Below are positions 43,466 through 58,472 of a stretch of DNA of 64,000 nt, one piece after another. A model generated the notes under the pieces. It was not told where the DNA came from and made no database searches. It saw only the letters and a list, made by a program, of their open reading frames with translations. The translations under genes were made by a program, and so were the position numbers. How positions within the stretch are numbered: the stretch's first letter is position 1; each line of letters begins with the position of its first letter. The stretch is from Frankiales bacterium (GTDB lineage: Bacteria; Actinomycetota; Actinomycetes; S36-B12; CAIYMF01), in assembly GCA_016125335.1 (NCBI GenBank), contig WGLY01000039.1:43716-107715 (forward strand). The letters run 5' to 3'.

Positions 43466-45046
43466 TCAGAAGACGACGGCCGGCGTGTAGAGGCCCCAGA
43501 CGTCGCGCAGGGCGTCGGACACCTCCCCCACCGTGGCCCGCAGACGCAGGGCGTCGCGCAGCGGGTAGAGGACGTTGTCGGTGCCGCGCGCCGCCGCGCG
43601 CACGGCCTCGAGCGCGGCGTCGACCGCCGCCTGGTCGCGTTCGGCGCGCAGCCGGGCCAGCCGCTCGCGCTGGGTGTCCTCGATGGTGGGGTCCACGCGG
43701 AGGGGCTCGTAGTGCTCCTCCTCGTCGACGGTGAACCGGTTGACCCCCACGACCACGCGCTCGCCGGCGTCGATCTGCTGGGCCACCGCGTACGCCGACC
43801 GCTCGATCTCGCCCTTCTGGAACCCGCGCTCGATCGCCGCCACGGCGCCGCCGAGCTCCTCCACCTGGGCCATGAGCGCGAGGGCGGCCGCCTCCACCTC
43901 GTCGGTCAGCGACTCGACGACGTAGGAGCCGGCGAACGGGTCGACCGTGGCGGTCACGTCGGTCTCGTAGGCGAGCACCTGCTGGGTGCGCAGCGCGAGG
44001 CGGGCCGCCTTGGCCGTCGGCAGGGCGATGGCCTCGTCGAAGGAGTTCGTGTGCAGCGACTGGGTGCCCCCGAGCACCGCCGCGAGCCCCTGGACGGCCA
44101 CGCGCACGAGGTTGACCTCGGGCTGCTGGGCCGTGAGCTGCACGCCGGCGGTCTGGGTGTGGAAGCGCAGCATGAGGCTCTTCGGGTCCTGCGCGCCGAA
44201 CTCCTCCTTCATGACGCGGGCCCAGATCCGGCGCGCGGCACGGAACTTGGCCACCTCCTCAAGGATGGTCGTGCGCGACACGAAGAAGAACGCGAGCCGG
44301 GGGGCGAACTCGTCCACGTGCATCCCCGCGGCCACGGCGGCGCGCACGTAGGCGATGCCGTCGGCCAGGGTGAACGCGATCTCCTGCGCGGGCGTCGCCC
44401 CCGCCTCGGCCATGTGGTAGCCGGAGATCGAGATCGTGTTCCACCGCGGGATCTCGGCCCGGCAGTACGCGAAGATGTCGGTGATCAGGCGGATCGAGGC
44501 GGCCGGCGGGTAGATGTAGGTGCCGCGGGCGATGTACTCCTTGAGCACGTCGTTCTGGATCGTGCCCGTCAGCTCGGAGGCGGCGACCCCCTGCTCCTCG
44601 GCCACGAGCTGGTAGAGGAGCAGCAGCACTGCCGCGGGGGCGTTGATGGTCATCGACGTCGAGACCTCGCCCAGCGGGATGCCCTCGAAGAGCACGCGCA
44701 TGTCCTCGATGGAGTCGATCGCCACCCCCACCTTGCCGACCTCGCCGTGCGCGAGCGGGTGGTCGGAGTCGAAGCCCATCTGCGTGGGCAGGTCGAAGGC
44801 GACCGACAGGCCGGTCGTGCCGGCCGCGATGAGCTGCTGGTAGCGCGCGTTGGACTCGGCCGCGGTGCCGAAGCCGGCGTACTGGCGCATCGTCCAGGGG
44901 CGGCCGGTGTACATCGTGGGGTAGACGCCGCGCGTGAACGGGAACGCGCCGGGCTCGCCGATGCGCTCGGCCGGGTCCCACCCGGCGAGGTCGTCCGGGC
45001 CGTACACCGGCTTGAAGGGCAGTCCGGACTCCGTGCGGCGGGTCAT
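43466..45046 (-). CDS. Acyl-CoA mutase large subunit (methylmalonyl-CoA mutase family)
   Basis: A 526-residue catalytic (TIM-barrel) subunit of a B12-dependent acyl-CoA mutase. The CoA/substrate region is [59 protein letters not shown] and [17 protein letters not shown] follow. The Tyr in RQYAGF is the residue methylmalonyl-CoA mutases use where isobutyryl-CoA mutases have Phe, but GFGT and DLPTQMG are unlike classical MutB, so the substrate is open. The protein ends without a cobalamin-binding domain, which must be a separate subunit elsewhere. ATG has GAGGAGGT upstream. Confidence 0.9.
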   Translation of the reverse strand: MTRRTESGLPFKPVYGPDDLAGWDPAERIGEPGAFPFTRGVYPTMYTGRPWTMRQYAGFGTAAESNARYQQLIAAGTTGLSVAFDLPTQMGFDSDHPLAHGEVGKVGVAIDSIEDMRVLFEGIPLGEVSTSMTINAPAAVLLLLYQLVAEEQGVAASELTGTIQNDVLKEYIARGTYIYPPAASIRLITDIFAYCRAEIPRWNTISISGYHMAEAGATPAQEIAFTLADGIAYVRAAVAAGMHVDEFAPRLAFFFVSRTTILEEVAKFRAARRIWARVMKEEFGAQDPKSLMLRFHTQTAGVQLTAQQPEVNLVRVAVQGLAAVLGGTQSLHTNSFDEAIALPTAKAARLALRTQQVLAYETDVTATVDPFAGSYVVESLTDEVEAAALALMAQVEELGGAVAAIERGFQKGEIERSAYAVAQQIDAGERVVVGVNRFTVDEEEHYEPLRVDPTIEDTQRERLARLRAERDQAAVDAALEAVRAAARGTDNVLYPLRDALRLRATVGEVSDALRDVWGLYTPAVVF

Positions 45047-45073
45047 GCGGGACCTCCTCGAGGTGACGCGCTC

Positions 45074-45079
45074 ACGCTA
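45074..45079 (-). promoter_or_regulatory. -10 element of the acyl-CoA mutase gene
   Basis: TAGCGT on the minus strand, about 27 nt before the ATG at 45046, leaving a leader of about 20 nt that contains the ribosome site. Confidence 0.45.
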
Positions 45080-45167
45080 GTGCGGACGGCTCCCGCCTCG
45101 CCGCGCGGGGAGCGCGTGCCGCGGCTCCGGCGGCGTCGAGGTGGTCACCGCGGGGGCCGCACCGGGT

Positions 45168-45173
45168 TACCCT
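45168..45173 (+). promoter_or_regulatory. -10 element of leaderless carboxypeptidase gene
   Basis: TACCCT, 6 nt (CCCTGG), then the GTG at 45180. It decides this start over an upstream in-frame one at 45141. Confidence 0.55.
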
Positions 45174-45179
45174 CCCTGG

Positions 45180-46916
45180 GTGCTGACGCCTCGCCGCTGG
45201 GCCGTCGTGCGGGTCGTGGCCTGCGCGACGGGCCTCCTCCTCGCCGCCGGCGTCCCGGCGTCCGCGGCGACCGGGGCAGCGGCGCGTGCGACGGCGGGCG
45301 ACGACGTGGCGGCACGGGCGGCGGCCGCTGCCGGGTCCGACGTCGTGGGCGGCCCGGAGCTGGCCTCGCCCGGGATCGTGGTGCACCGGCAGGCCGGCGC
45401 GACCAAGCTGCCGTCGGTGCAGGCCGACACCTGGCTGCTCGCCGACCTCACCACGGGCGAGGTGCTGGCCGCCAAGGGCGCGCACACCCGCGTGTACCCG
45501 GCGAGCACGCTCAAGACTCTCACCGCGGTCACCCTCATGCCCAAGCTCGACCGGAACATGGTCTGGACGGCGACCTACGACGAGGCCAGCGCGGACGGCG
45601 GCCACGTGGGCATCGTCCCCGGGGCCACGTACACCGTGTGGGACCTGTGGCACGGCCTGCTGCTGCCCAGCGCGAACGACGCCGCCGCGGCGCTCGCCGA
45701 CGCCAACGGCGGCATGGTCCACACGGTGCGCGAGATGCGGGCCATGGCCGCCCACCTGCACGCCGACGACACCGTCGTCAGCAACGACAGCGGGCTCGAC
45801 GCCCCCCACCAGCGCAGCAGCGCCTACGACATGGCGCTCATGGCCCGGGCCGCGCTCGCGATCCCGGACTTCCGCACGGTGACCCGCACCATCAGCTACG
45901 ACTTCCCCGGACGGCCGGTCAAGCCCGGCCAGAAGCGGCACACCTACAAGATCTACGGCCAGAACCGCCTGCTCATCCACGGCTACCCGGGCACGATCGG
46001 CGGCAAGACCGGCTTCACCTCCATCGCGCACCGCACGTTCTGGGGGGCGGCCCGCCGCGACGGGCACACGCTGGTGGTGACGCTGTTCCAGATCCACGAG
46101 CCCACCGAGAGCGCGGCCCGCTCCCTGCTCGACTGGGGCTTCGCCAACCTCGGCAAGCTGCGGCCCGTCGGCACCCTCGTCGAGCCCGGCGACCCGCCGG
46201 CCACCACGACCTCGAGCCCCGTCGCCGCCGCACCCGGGGTGGCTGCGGCCGCCGCCAGCACGACGGCGGCCGTCGCGGCGTCGGGCACCTCCCCCGTGAT
46301 GGTGGCCACCGTGGTCGCCGTCGTGGTCGTGCTGCTGCTCGGCGTGCTGTGGCTGCGCCGGTGGTCGCGCGACGACGGCTCCGCGCGGCCCGAGCCTCCT
46401 GCCGAGGGGCCGGCGCCCGGAACGACGGGGGCGCCGGCCGCGTCGGCGCACCGGGTCGAGCAGCCTGCCGCTCCCACCGGCACCGGGGTCCGCGTGCAGC
46501 GGCCGCCCTCGCGCCCGGCGCCGGCCGGTGCCGCACCTGCGCCGCCGGCCGCGCAGCCGGAGCCGGCCGGTGCTTCCGGGCCGCTCGCCGAGGGGTCGGC
46601 GTCCGCGAGCGACGAGACCGGGCCGGTCCCCCTGGTCGGGGGCATCGAGGTGCCGCCGGCCGGCACCACCCCGGCCGCCGCGGCCCCGGCGGGTCAGGAC
46701 GACGTCGAGGAGCCCCCCGCGCCCCCGCGTGCGCGCCCCGCGGCGCGGGTGGACGAGGCCGCTCACGACCGCGAGGAAGGCCCGGGCGAGCAGCAACGGA
46801 CCGAGCCGCGGGCCCCGGGGCGCACGCCGTCGCCGCAGCGGCCGCCGTCGTCCGGTGCGGGTGGCTCCAGCGGCAACGTGCGGGTGATCCGTCCGCCGCA
46901 GCGGCCGGAGTCCTGA
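45180..46916 (+). CDS. D-alanyl-D-alanine carboxypeptidase (serine type, S11)
   Basis: Penicillin-binding-protein family enzyme that trims the terminal D-Ala of peptidoglycan stem peptides. Signal peptide at residues 1-30. Active-site Ser-109xxLys-112 is in PASTLKTLTA, the SxN motif in LLPSANDAAAAL and the KTG motif in GGKTGFTSIA, each intact. A single membrane helix near residue 380 (VATVVAVVVVLLLGVLWL) anchors it. It is followed by a cytoplasmic tail of about 180 residues rich in Pro, Ala and Glu, unusual for S11 enzymes and probably disordered. Leaderless start. Confidence 0.92.
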   Translation: MLTPRRWAVVRVVACATGLLLAAGVPASAATGAAARATAGDDVAARAAAAAGSDVVGGPELASPGIVVHRQAGATKLPSVQADTWLLADLTTGEVLAAKGAHTRVYPASTLKTLTAVTLMPKLDRNMVWTATYDEASADGGHVGIVPGATYTVWDLWHGLLLPSANDAAAALADANGGMVHTVREMRAMAAHLHADDTVVSNDSGLDAPHQRSSAYDMALMARAALAIPDFRTVTRTISYDFPGRPVKPGQKRHTYKIYGQNRLLIHGYPGTIGGKTGFTSIAHRTFWGAARRDGHTLVVTLFQIHEPTESAARSLLDWGFANLGKLRPVGTLVEPGDPPATTTSSPVAAAPGVAAAAASTTAAVAASGTSPVMVATVVAVVVVLLLGVLWLRRWSRDDGSARPEPPAEGPAPGTTGAPAASAHRVEQPAAPTGTGVRVQRPPSRPAPAGAAPAPPAAQPEPAGASGPLAEGSASASDETGPVPLVGGIEVPPAGTTPAAAAPAGQDDVEEPPAPPRARPAARVDEAAHDREEGPGEQQRTEPRAPGRTPSPQRPPSSGAGGSSGNVRVIRPPQRPES

Positions 46917-46925
46917 CCGGGCCGC

Positions 46926-51791
<4,866 letters not shown>

Positions 51792-51809
51792 GGCGAGAAG
51801 CGTCTCAGG

Positions 51810-53159
51810 TCAGCTCGAGAAGATGGCCTGCTTCTGCTGCTCGATGCTCTCGAGGAGCGGGTCGATCTCGGTCGGCTTCGCCAGGAACTGCTGGATCGAC
51901 GGGATCATGACCGTCGAGGCGAAGTCGGGACGCGTGTCGCGGTCGAGGAACTGCGAGATGTGCTTGGCCTGACCCACCAGCTCGGCCGCCTTCTTCTGGA
52001 GGGCGTTGTACTTGCTGGTGTCGGTGCCGTTGTTGGTGCCGACGTTGTTCGGGTCGGACGCGAGGTAGATGTTCTGCGCGTCGGGGCTGGCCAGGTACTC
52101 CATCAGGGCCTTGGCGCCGTCGACGTTGTCGGTCGCCTTCGAGAGCATGAAGCCGTCGATGGGAGCCTCGACCGTGTCGGTGCCGTACGCGGACTCGATC
52201 GCCGGGAACGGGAAGAAGTCGAGGTCGTCGCGGTCCGGGCCGTCGGGGAACTGCTGGCCCACGAACATGCCGAGCAGGTACATGCCGGCCTTCTTGTTGA
52301 GCAGCGCACCGGCCGCGTCCTGCCAGGTGCGGCCGAGCGCGCCCTCCTGGTGGTAGGGCAGCAGGTCGGCCCAGTTCTGGAAGACGGCCTTGACCTTGGG
52401 GTCGGTCCACGACTCCTTGCCCGCCATGAGCGAGACGTGGAAGTCGTAGCCGTTGGTGCGCAGGTTGATGTAGTCGAAGGTGCCCATGGCGGGCCAGCCG
52501 TCCTTGTCGCCGAAGGCGATCGGGATCAGGCCCTTCTTCTGCATGGTGCTCATCGCGGCCTTGAGCTCGTCGAGCGTGGTGATCTTCGAGGCGTCGAGGC
52601 CGAGCTCCTGGAACACGCTCTTCCGGTAGAAGAGGGCCCAGGGGTAGTAGTAGAAGGGCACGAAGTACTGGTGCCCGTCGTTGCCGGTCGAGGCCTGCTT
52701 GAACGAGTCGTTGAACTGGCTTCCGACCTTGGACCACACGTCGTCGATCGGCTGCGAGAGCCCCTGGTCGGCGAAGAACCGCATGCGGTAGCCGGCGAAC
52801 CAGGTGAACGCCTGGTCGGGCGTGCCCTGCAGGTAGGTGTTGATCTGCTCCTGGAACGTGTTGTGGTCGACCGAGTTCACCTTGACCTGCACGCCCGACG
52901 CCTTCGTGAACGCGTCGAACACGGACTGGTAGGCCGCCTTCGGAACCGCGTCCGAGGCGTTCGAGCCGAACGTCACCGTGCCGCTGGGCGACCCTGCGCC
53001 GCCCGAGGCGGAGCCCGTGGCGCCCGGGCTCTCCGAGGACCCGCAGGCCGCGAGCAGCGGCGAGGCCGCGACGACCCCGGCACCGAGGGCCAGGCCCTGG
53101 AGCACGCGCCGCCGGCTCACCAACGAAGTCTGGTCCCCGAACGAGGCACCCTGCGTCAT
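51810..53159 (-). CDS. Sugar ABC transporter substrate-binding lipoprotein (Tat-type signal)
   Basis: A 449-residue solute-binding protein of family 1. The signal has a twin-arginine motif (SRRRVLQGLALGAG) and a lipobox ending at about Cys-39 (PLLAACG), so it is exported folded and lipid-anchored. The mature protein contains FYYYPWALFYRKSVFQELGL and FGDKDGWPAMGTFDYINLR, with aromatic residues suited to stacking sugars. ATG at 53159 has GGAGGT 4 nt upstream. It captures the galactoside for the two permeases. A minus-strand TACAGT (53206-53211) is a possible -10. Confidence 0.92.
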   Translation of the reverse strand: MTQGASFGDQTSLVSRRRVLQGLALGAGVVAASPLLAACGSSESPGATGSASGGAGSPSGTVTFGSNASDAVPKAAYQSVFDAFTKASGVQVKVNSVDHNTFQEQINTYLQGTPDQAFTWFAGYRMRFFADQGLSQPIDDVWSKVGSQFNDSFKQASTGNDGHQYFVPFYYYPWALFYRKSVFQELGLDASKITTLDELKAAMSTMQKKGLIPIAFGDKDGWPAMGTFDYINLRTNGYDFHVSLMAGKESWTDPKVKAVFQNWADLLPYHQEGALGRTWQDAAGALLNKKAGMYLLGMFVGQQFPDGPDRDDLDFFPFPAIESAYGTDTVEAPIDGFMLSKATDNVDGAKALMEYLASPDAQNIYLASDPNNVGTNNGTDTSKYNALQKKAAELVGQAKHISQFLDRDTRPDFASTVMIPSIQQFLAKPTEIDPLLESIEQQKQAIFSS

Positions 53160-53417
53160 GCTACCTCCTGAAGCAACGGGATCCCACAGATCCCAACAGG
53201 ACCGCACTGTAGGCCCCGAGCGTTCCCGAGGGAAGATGTTTCGTTGACATTTCTTCGTGTCGCGTCGCCACGGGGCACGACCCGCGCTAAAGCCGCTGAT
53301 ACCGGGGTATATCCGGCGTTTGCCGGACGCAACGCCCCACAAAGGGCACCAGAGGGCGCGTGAGCGGATCTGTTGCCAATTGTTGACTTTGGGTCCCGAC
53401 GGGTCCACGCTGCGCAC
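53160..53417. promoter_or_regulatory. Divergent control region of the galactoside locus
   Basis: A 258-bp, unusually AT-containing region. I see the direct repeat T(C/T)GTTGAC(A/T)TT at about 53241-53251 and 53381-53391, the dyad ATACCGGGGTAT at 53299-53310, and a hairpin TCCGGC-GTTT-GCCGGA at 53312-53327. A minus -10 TACAGT lies at 53206-53211 and the plus promoter at 53383-53411. Likely operators for the DeoR-type regulator encoded at 55415, which would control both directions. Confidence 0.5.
53383..53411 (+). promoter_or_regulatory. -35/-10 promoter of the GH42 operon
   Basis: TTGACT (53383-53388), 17-bp spacer, CACGCT (53406-53411), then 6 nt and the GTG at 53418. It is the only place in the window where I see a clear -35 at ideal spacing together with a leaderless start. 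The -35 lies inside the GTTGAC repeat. Confidence 0.6.
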
Positions 53418-55418
53418 GTGGCTTGGCTTCCCGGTCGCCTGATGTTCGGCGGTGACTACAACCCCGACCAGTGGCCGCGCGAGGTCTGGGCGCACGACCT
53501 CGAGCTCATGGGCCAGGCGCGGGTGTCGCTGGCCACGGTGGGCGTCTTCTCCTGGGCCAACCTCGAGACCGCACCCGGCCGCTACGAGCTCGGCTGGCTC
53601 GACGACGTGCTCGACGGGCTCGCCGGCGCCGGCATCGGGGTCGACCTGGCCACGGCCACCGCGTCGCCCCCGCCGTGGCTGACCGCGGCGCACCCCGAGG
53701 CCCTGCCCGTCGACCGCGAGGGCCGGCGGCGCTGGCCGGGCGCGCGCCAGGCCTACTGCCCGTCGTCCGCCGTGTGGCGCGAGCGCGCCCTGGCGCTGGT
53801 CGAGACGCTGGCCGAGCGCTACCACGGGCACCCGGCCCTGGTGATGTGGCACGTGGGCAACGAGTACGGCTGCCACACCGCCCGCTGCTACTGCGACACG
53901 TGCGCCGGACGGTTCCGCGACTGGCTGGCCGACCGCTACGGCGACGTCGACGGGCTCAACCGCGCGTGGGGCACCGCGTTCTGGAGCCAGCGATACGGGT
54001 CCCTGGCGGAGGTGCTGCCGCCGCGGATCACCCCGGACGGCGCCTGGGCCAACCCGACCCAGCAGCTGGACTACCGCCGGTTCGCCTCCGACCTGCTGCT
54101 CGAGGAGCTCGTCGCCGAGCGGGACGTGCTGCACCGGCTGTCCCCCGGCATCCCCGTCACCACTAACCTCATGGTGATGACCAGGTTCAACCAGCTCGAC
54201 TACTGGGCCTGGGCCCGCGAGCTGGACGTCGTCTCCAACGACTACTACCCCGACTTCGCCGACCCCCGCACGCACGTCGAGGCGGCGCTCTCCGCCGACA
54301 CCGTGCGCGGACTCGCCGGTGGCGAGCCGTGGCTGCTCATGGAGACGTCGCCGAGCGCGGTCAACTGGCAGCCGCGCAACCCGGCCAAGCGGCCGGGCGC
54401 GCTGCGTCGCGACGCGCTGCAGCAGGTGGCCCGGGGCGCCGACGGCTTCAACGTCTTCCAGGTGCGGGCGTCCGTGGCTGGGGCGGAGAAGTTCCACTCG
54501 GGCCTCATCCCGCACGCGGGCACCGGGACGCGGCTCTGGCGCGAGGTCGTGGAGCTCGGCAGCCTGCTCGAGCGGCTCGGCGAGGTGGCCGGCAGCAGGG
54601 TGCAGTCGTCGGTCGCGCTGGTGTGGGACTGGCAGGCCTGGTGGGCCTGCGAGCTCGACAGCCACCCCAGCGTCGACGTGCACTACCCCGACCGTGCCCG
54701 CGCCCTGCACGAGGCGCTGTGGGAGCTCGGCGTCACCGTCGACGTCGTGGCGCCCGGGGCCCCGCTCGACGGCTACGACCTCGTCGTGGTGCCCACCCTC
54801 TACCTCGTCGACGACGCCGTGGGCCCCTGGCTCGACACGTACGTGCGCGGCGGCGGGCACGCGCTGGTCACGTACTTCTCCGGCGTCGTCGACCGCGACG
54901 ACCACATCCGACCGGGCGGCTACCCGGGCGCGTTCCGCGACACGCTCGGCATCGTCGTCGAGGAGTTCGCGCCGCTGCTGGCCGGCGAGTCGGTGTCGCT
55001 CGACGACGGCGGCCGCGCGGACGTCTGGACCGAGGACCTCCGGCTCGAGGGCGCCGAGGCCGTCGTGCGCTACGTCGACGGTCCCGTGCCCGGCATGCCG
55101 GCGGTCACCCGCCACCCCCTCGGCGAGGGCGTCGCGTGGTACGTCGCCACCCGCACCGACGCGGCGACGACCGCGCGGATCGTGGGACGGGTCGTGGCGG
55201 AGGCGGGCGTCGTCCCGGTGACGGCGACGGTCCCCGGTGTCGAGGTGGTGCGGCGTCGCTCCGACGACCGCTCGTGGCTGTTCGTGCTCAACCACACCGA
55301 CTCCGCCGCAACCGTCGCGGCCGAGGGTCTCGACCTCGTGAGCGGGGAGCACGTCGCCGGCTCGGTCACTGTGCCGGCGGGCGGTGTCGCCGTGGTGCGT
55401 GAAGGAGGTCCGGCGTGA
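53418..55418 (+). CDS. Beta-galactosidase, glycoside hydrolase family 42
   Basis: A 666-residue retaining beta-galactosidase. It has a TIM barrel, a trimerisation domain and a C-terminal beta domain. The acid/base is Glu-149 in WHVGNEYGCH and the nucleophile Glu-309 in LLMETSPSAVNW. A zinc-binding Cys cluster (CHTARCYCDTC) is present as in thermophilic GH42 enzymes. No signal peptide, so it acts on an imported substrate, consistent with the divergent ABC importer. GH42 enzymes often prefer beta-galactosides other than lactose. GTG at 53418 follows the leaderless promoter. Confidence 0.95.
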   Translation: MAWLPGRLMFGGDYNPDQWPREVWAHDLELMGQARVSLATVGVFSWANLETAPGRYELGWLDDVLDGLAGAGIGVDLATATASPPPWLTAAHPEALPVDREGRRRWPGARQAYCPSSAVWRERALALVETLAERYHGHPALVMWHVGNEYGCHTARCYCDTCAGRFRDWLADRYGDVDGLNRAWGTAFWSQRYGSLAEVLPPRITPDGAWANPTQQLDYRRFASDLLLEELVAERDVLHRLSPGIPVTTNLMVMTRFNQLDYWAWARELDVVSNDYYPDFADPRTHVEAALSADTVRGLAGGEPWLLMETSPSAVNWQPRNPAKRPGALRRDALQQVARGADGFNVFQVRASVAGAEKFHSGLIPHAGTGTRLWREVVELGSLLERLGEVAGSRVQSSVALVWDWQAWWACELDSHPSVDVHYPDRARALHEALWELGVTVDVVAPGAPLDGYDLVVVPTLYLVDDAVGPWLDTYVRGGGHALVTYFSGVVDRDDHIRPGGYPGAFRDTLGIVVEEFAPLLAGESVSLDDGGRADVWTEDLRLEGAEAVVRYVDGPVPGMPAVTRHPLGEGVAWYVATRTDAATTARIVGRVVAEAGVVPVTATVPGVEVVRRRSDDRSWLFVLNHTDSAATVAAEGLDLVSGEHVAGSVTVPAGGVAVVREGGPA

Positions 55419-56230
55419 CCGCGCTCGCCTCGCAGCGCCAGGCGCACATCCTCGACGAGCTCGAGCGGCTGGGCGCGGTGCGCGTCAGCCGCCTCGTCGA
55501 GTCCCTCGGCGTCAGCGACATGACGGTGCGGCGCGACCTCGACGCCCTCGCCCAGCGCGGCCTGCTCACCAAGGTGCACGGCGGCGCGATGGCGATCGGC
55601 GAGCGCAGCAACCACGAGCCCGGCTTCGAGGCCAAGCAGGTGCGGGCCCAGGTGGAGAAGGACGCCATCGCCCACGTGGCCGCCGAGCTGATCTCGCCCG
55701 GCTCGGCCGTGGGCATCTCGGCGGGCACCACCACGTGGACCCTCGCGCACCTCGTGCGCGACATCCCCGGCCTCACCGTCGTCACCAACTCGATGCGGAT
55801 CGCCGACGTCGTGCTGTCCAGCGGCCGTTCCGACCAGACCGTGGTCCTCACCGGCGGGATCCGCACCCCCTCCGACGCGCTCGTCGGACCGGTCGCGGTG
55901 GCCGCGCTGCGCAGCCTCCACCTCGACCTCGTCTTCCTGGGCGTCCACGGCATGGACGAGCGCAGCGGCTTCACCACGCCCAACCTCATGGAGAGCGAGA
56001 CCGACCGCGCCCTCGTCGAGGCCGGCCGGCGCCTCGTCGTGGTAGCCGACCACACGAAGTGGGGCACCGTCGGCCTGTCGACGATCGTGCCGCTCGACGT
56101 CGCCGACATCCTCATCACCGACGACGAGATGCCGCCCGAGGCGCTGGCGGTGCTGCGCGAGCGCGTCCCTGAGGTCGTCGTCGCCCGGCGCGGGCTGCCC
56201 GTCGAGCAGCTGCACGAGGGGGCGAGGTGA
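55415..56230 (+). CDS. DeoR/GlpR-family transcriptional regulator
   Basis: A 271-residue sugar-phosphate-responsive repressor. The N-terminal helix-turn-helix has the DeoR signature RVSRLVESLGVSDMTVRRDL followed by LLTKVHGGA. The C-terminal DeoRC domain has GISAGTTTWTLAHLV, LTVVTNSMRIAD, VLTGGIRTPSDALVGP and ADHTKWG, which bind a phosphorylated sugar. It probably regulates this operon and the divergent importer through the repeats at 53241 and 53381, with a galactose- or glycerol-derived phosphate as inducer. GTG overlaps the GH42 stop. Confidence 0.93.
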   Translation: MTALASQRQAHILDELERLGAVRVSRLVESLGVSDMTVRRDLDALAQRGLLTKVHGGAMAIGERSNHEPGFEAKQVRAQVEKDAIAHVAAELISPGSAVGISAGTTTWTLAHLVRDIPGLTVVTNSMRIADVVLSSGRSDQTVVLTGGIRTPSDALVGPVAVAALRSLHLDLVFLGVHGMDERSGFTTPNLMESETDRALVEAGRRLVVVADHTKWGTVGLSTIVPLDVADILITDDEMPPEALAVLRERVPEVVVARRGLPVEQLHEGAR

Positions 56231-57308
56231 GGCCCGTACGCCGCACGGTGGTCACGCTCGCCGACGGACGCGAGCTGCTGCACTTCGACGACGACTCGTC
56301 GCCGGAGCGCGAGACGATCGACAAGCGCGACCTCGACCCCCGCGGGGACGCGCCGGACCTGCGGCACGACCCGCTGCGCGACGAGTGGGTCTCGGTGGCC
56401 GCGCACCGGCTCGACCGCACCTTCCTGCCCGGGCCCGACGACTGCCCGCTGTGCCCGAGCCGCGACGGGCGCCTCACCGAGGTGCCCAGCGACGACTACG
56501 ACGTGGTCGTGTTCGAGAACCGGTTCCCGGCCTTCGTCGGCACGCCGTCCGAGGTGGCGGACGACGGCGTGCACGTGCACCATCCGGCCTGGGGCCGGTG
56601 CGAGGTCGTGTGCTTCACGTCCGACCACGACGCGTCGTTCGCCGACCTCGACCACGACCGGGCCCGGCTGGTGATCGAGGCCTGGGCCGACCGCACCTCC
56701 GAGCTCTCGCGCACGCCCGGCGTCGAGCAGGTGTTCGTGTTCGAGAACCGCGGCGAGGCCATCGGCGTCACCATGCGCCACCCGCACGGCCAGATCTACG
56801 CCTATCCGTTCGTCACCCCGGTCACGCGGGCGCAGCTGGACTCCGCCGCACGCCACCTGGCCGCCACCGGCCGGAACCTGTTCGACGACGTCGTCGACGC
56901 CGAGCTGGCCGACGGCAGCCGCGTGGTCCTCGAGAGCGAGCACTGGGTGGCGTTCGTGCCGTTCGCGGCGCGCTGGCCCGTGGAGATGCACCTCTACCCG
57001 CGCCGGCGCGTGCCGGACCTGGCAGCGCTCACCGACGTCGAGCGCGACGAGCTCGCCGACGTCTACCTCGACCTGCTCCGCCGGGGCGACGCGTTCTTCG
57101 GCATCCCGCTGCCCTACATCGCCGCGTGGCACCAGGCGCCGGTGCGCGAGCGACGTGACCTCGCCGCGCTGCACCTCGAGCTCTTCTCGGTGCAGCGCAG
57201 CGTCGACAAGCTCAAGTACCTGGCCGGCTCGGAGTCCGCCATGGGCGCGTTCGTCAACGACCGGACCCCGGAGGACGTCGCCGCCCGGCTGCGCGCGGCC
57301 GGCCCGTC

Positions 57309-57312
<4 letters not shown>
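56227..57312 (+). CDS. galT: Galactose-1-phosphate uridylyltransferase
   Basis: Leloir-pathway enzyme that exchanges galactose-1-phosphate with UDP-glucose. It is a 361-residue protein. The zinc-type CPLCPS motif is near residue 75, and the active-site His-x-His is in MRHPHGQIYAYPF, where the second His takes the uridylyl group. ENRFPAFV and the late WHQAPV are conserved. GTG overlaps the regulator stop by 4 nt, and galK overlaps its end. galE is not present in the window. Confidence 0.95.

Positions 57313-58468
<1,156 letters not shown>

Positions 58469-58472
<4 letters not shown>

Noticed and set aside
51810..55352. 1180-codon frame extending the sugar-binding lipoprotein upstream
   Set aside because: The true start is ATG 53159, with a ribosome site, Tat signal and lipobox. 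The upstream part is the antisense of the GH42 gene.
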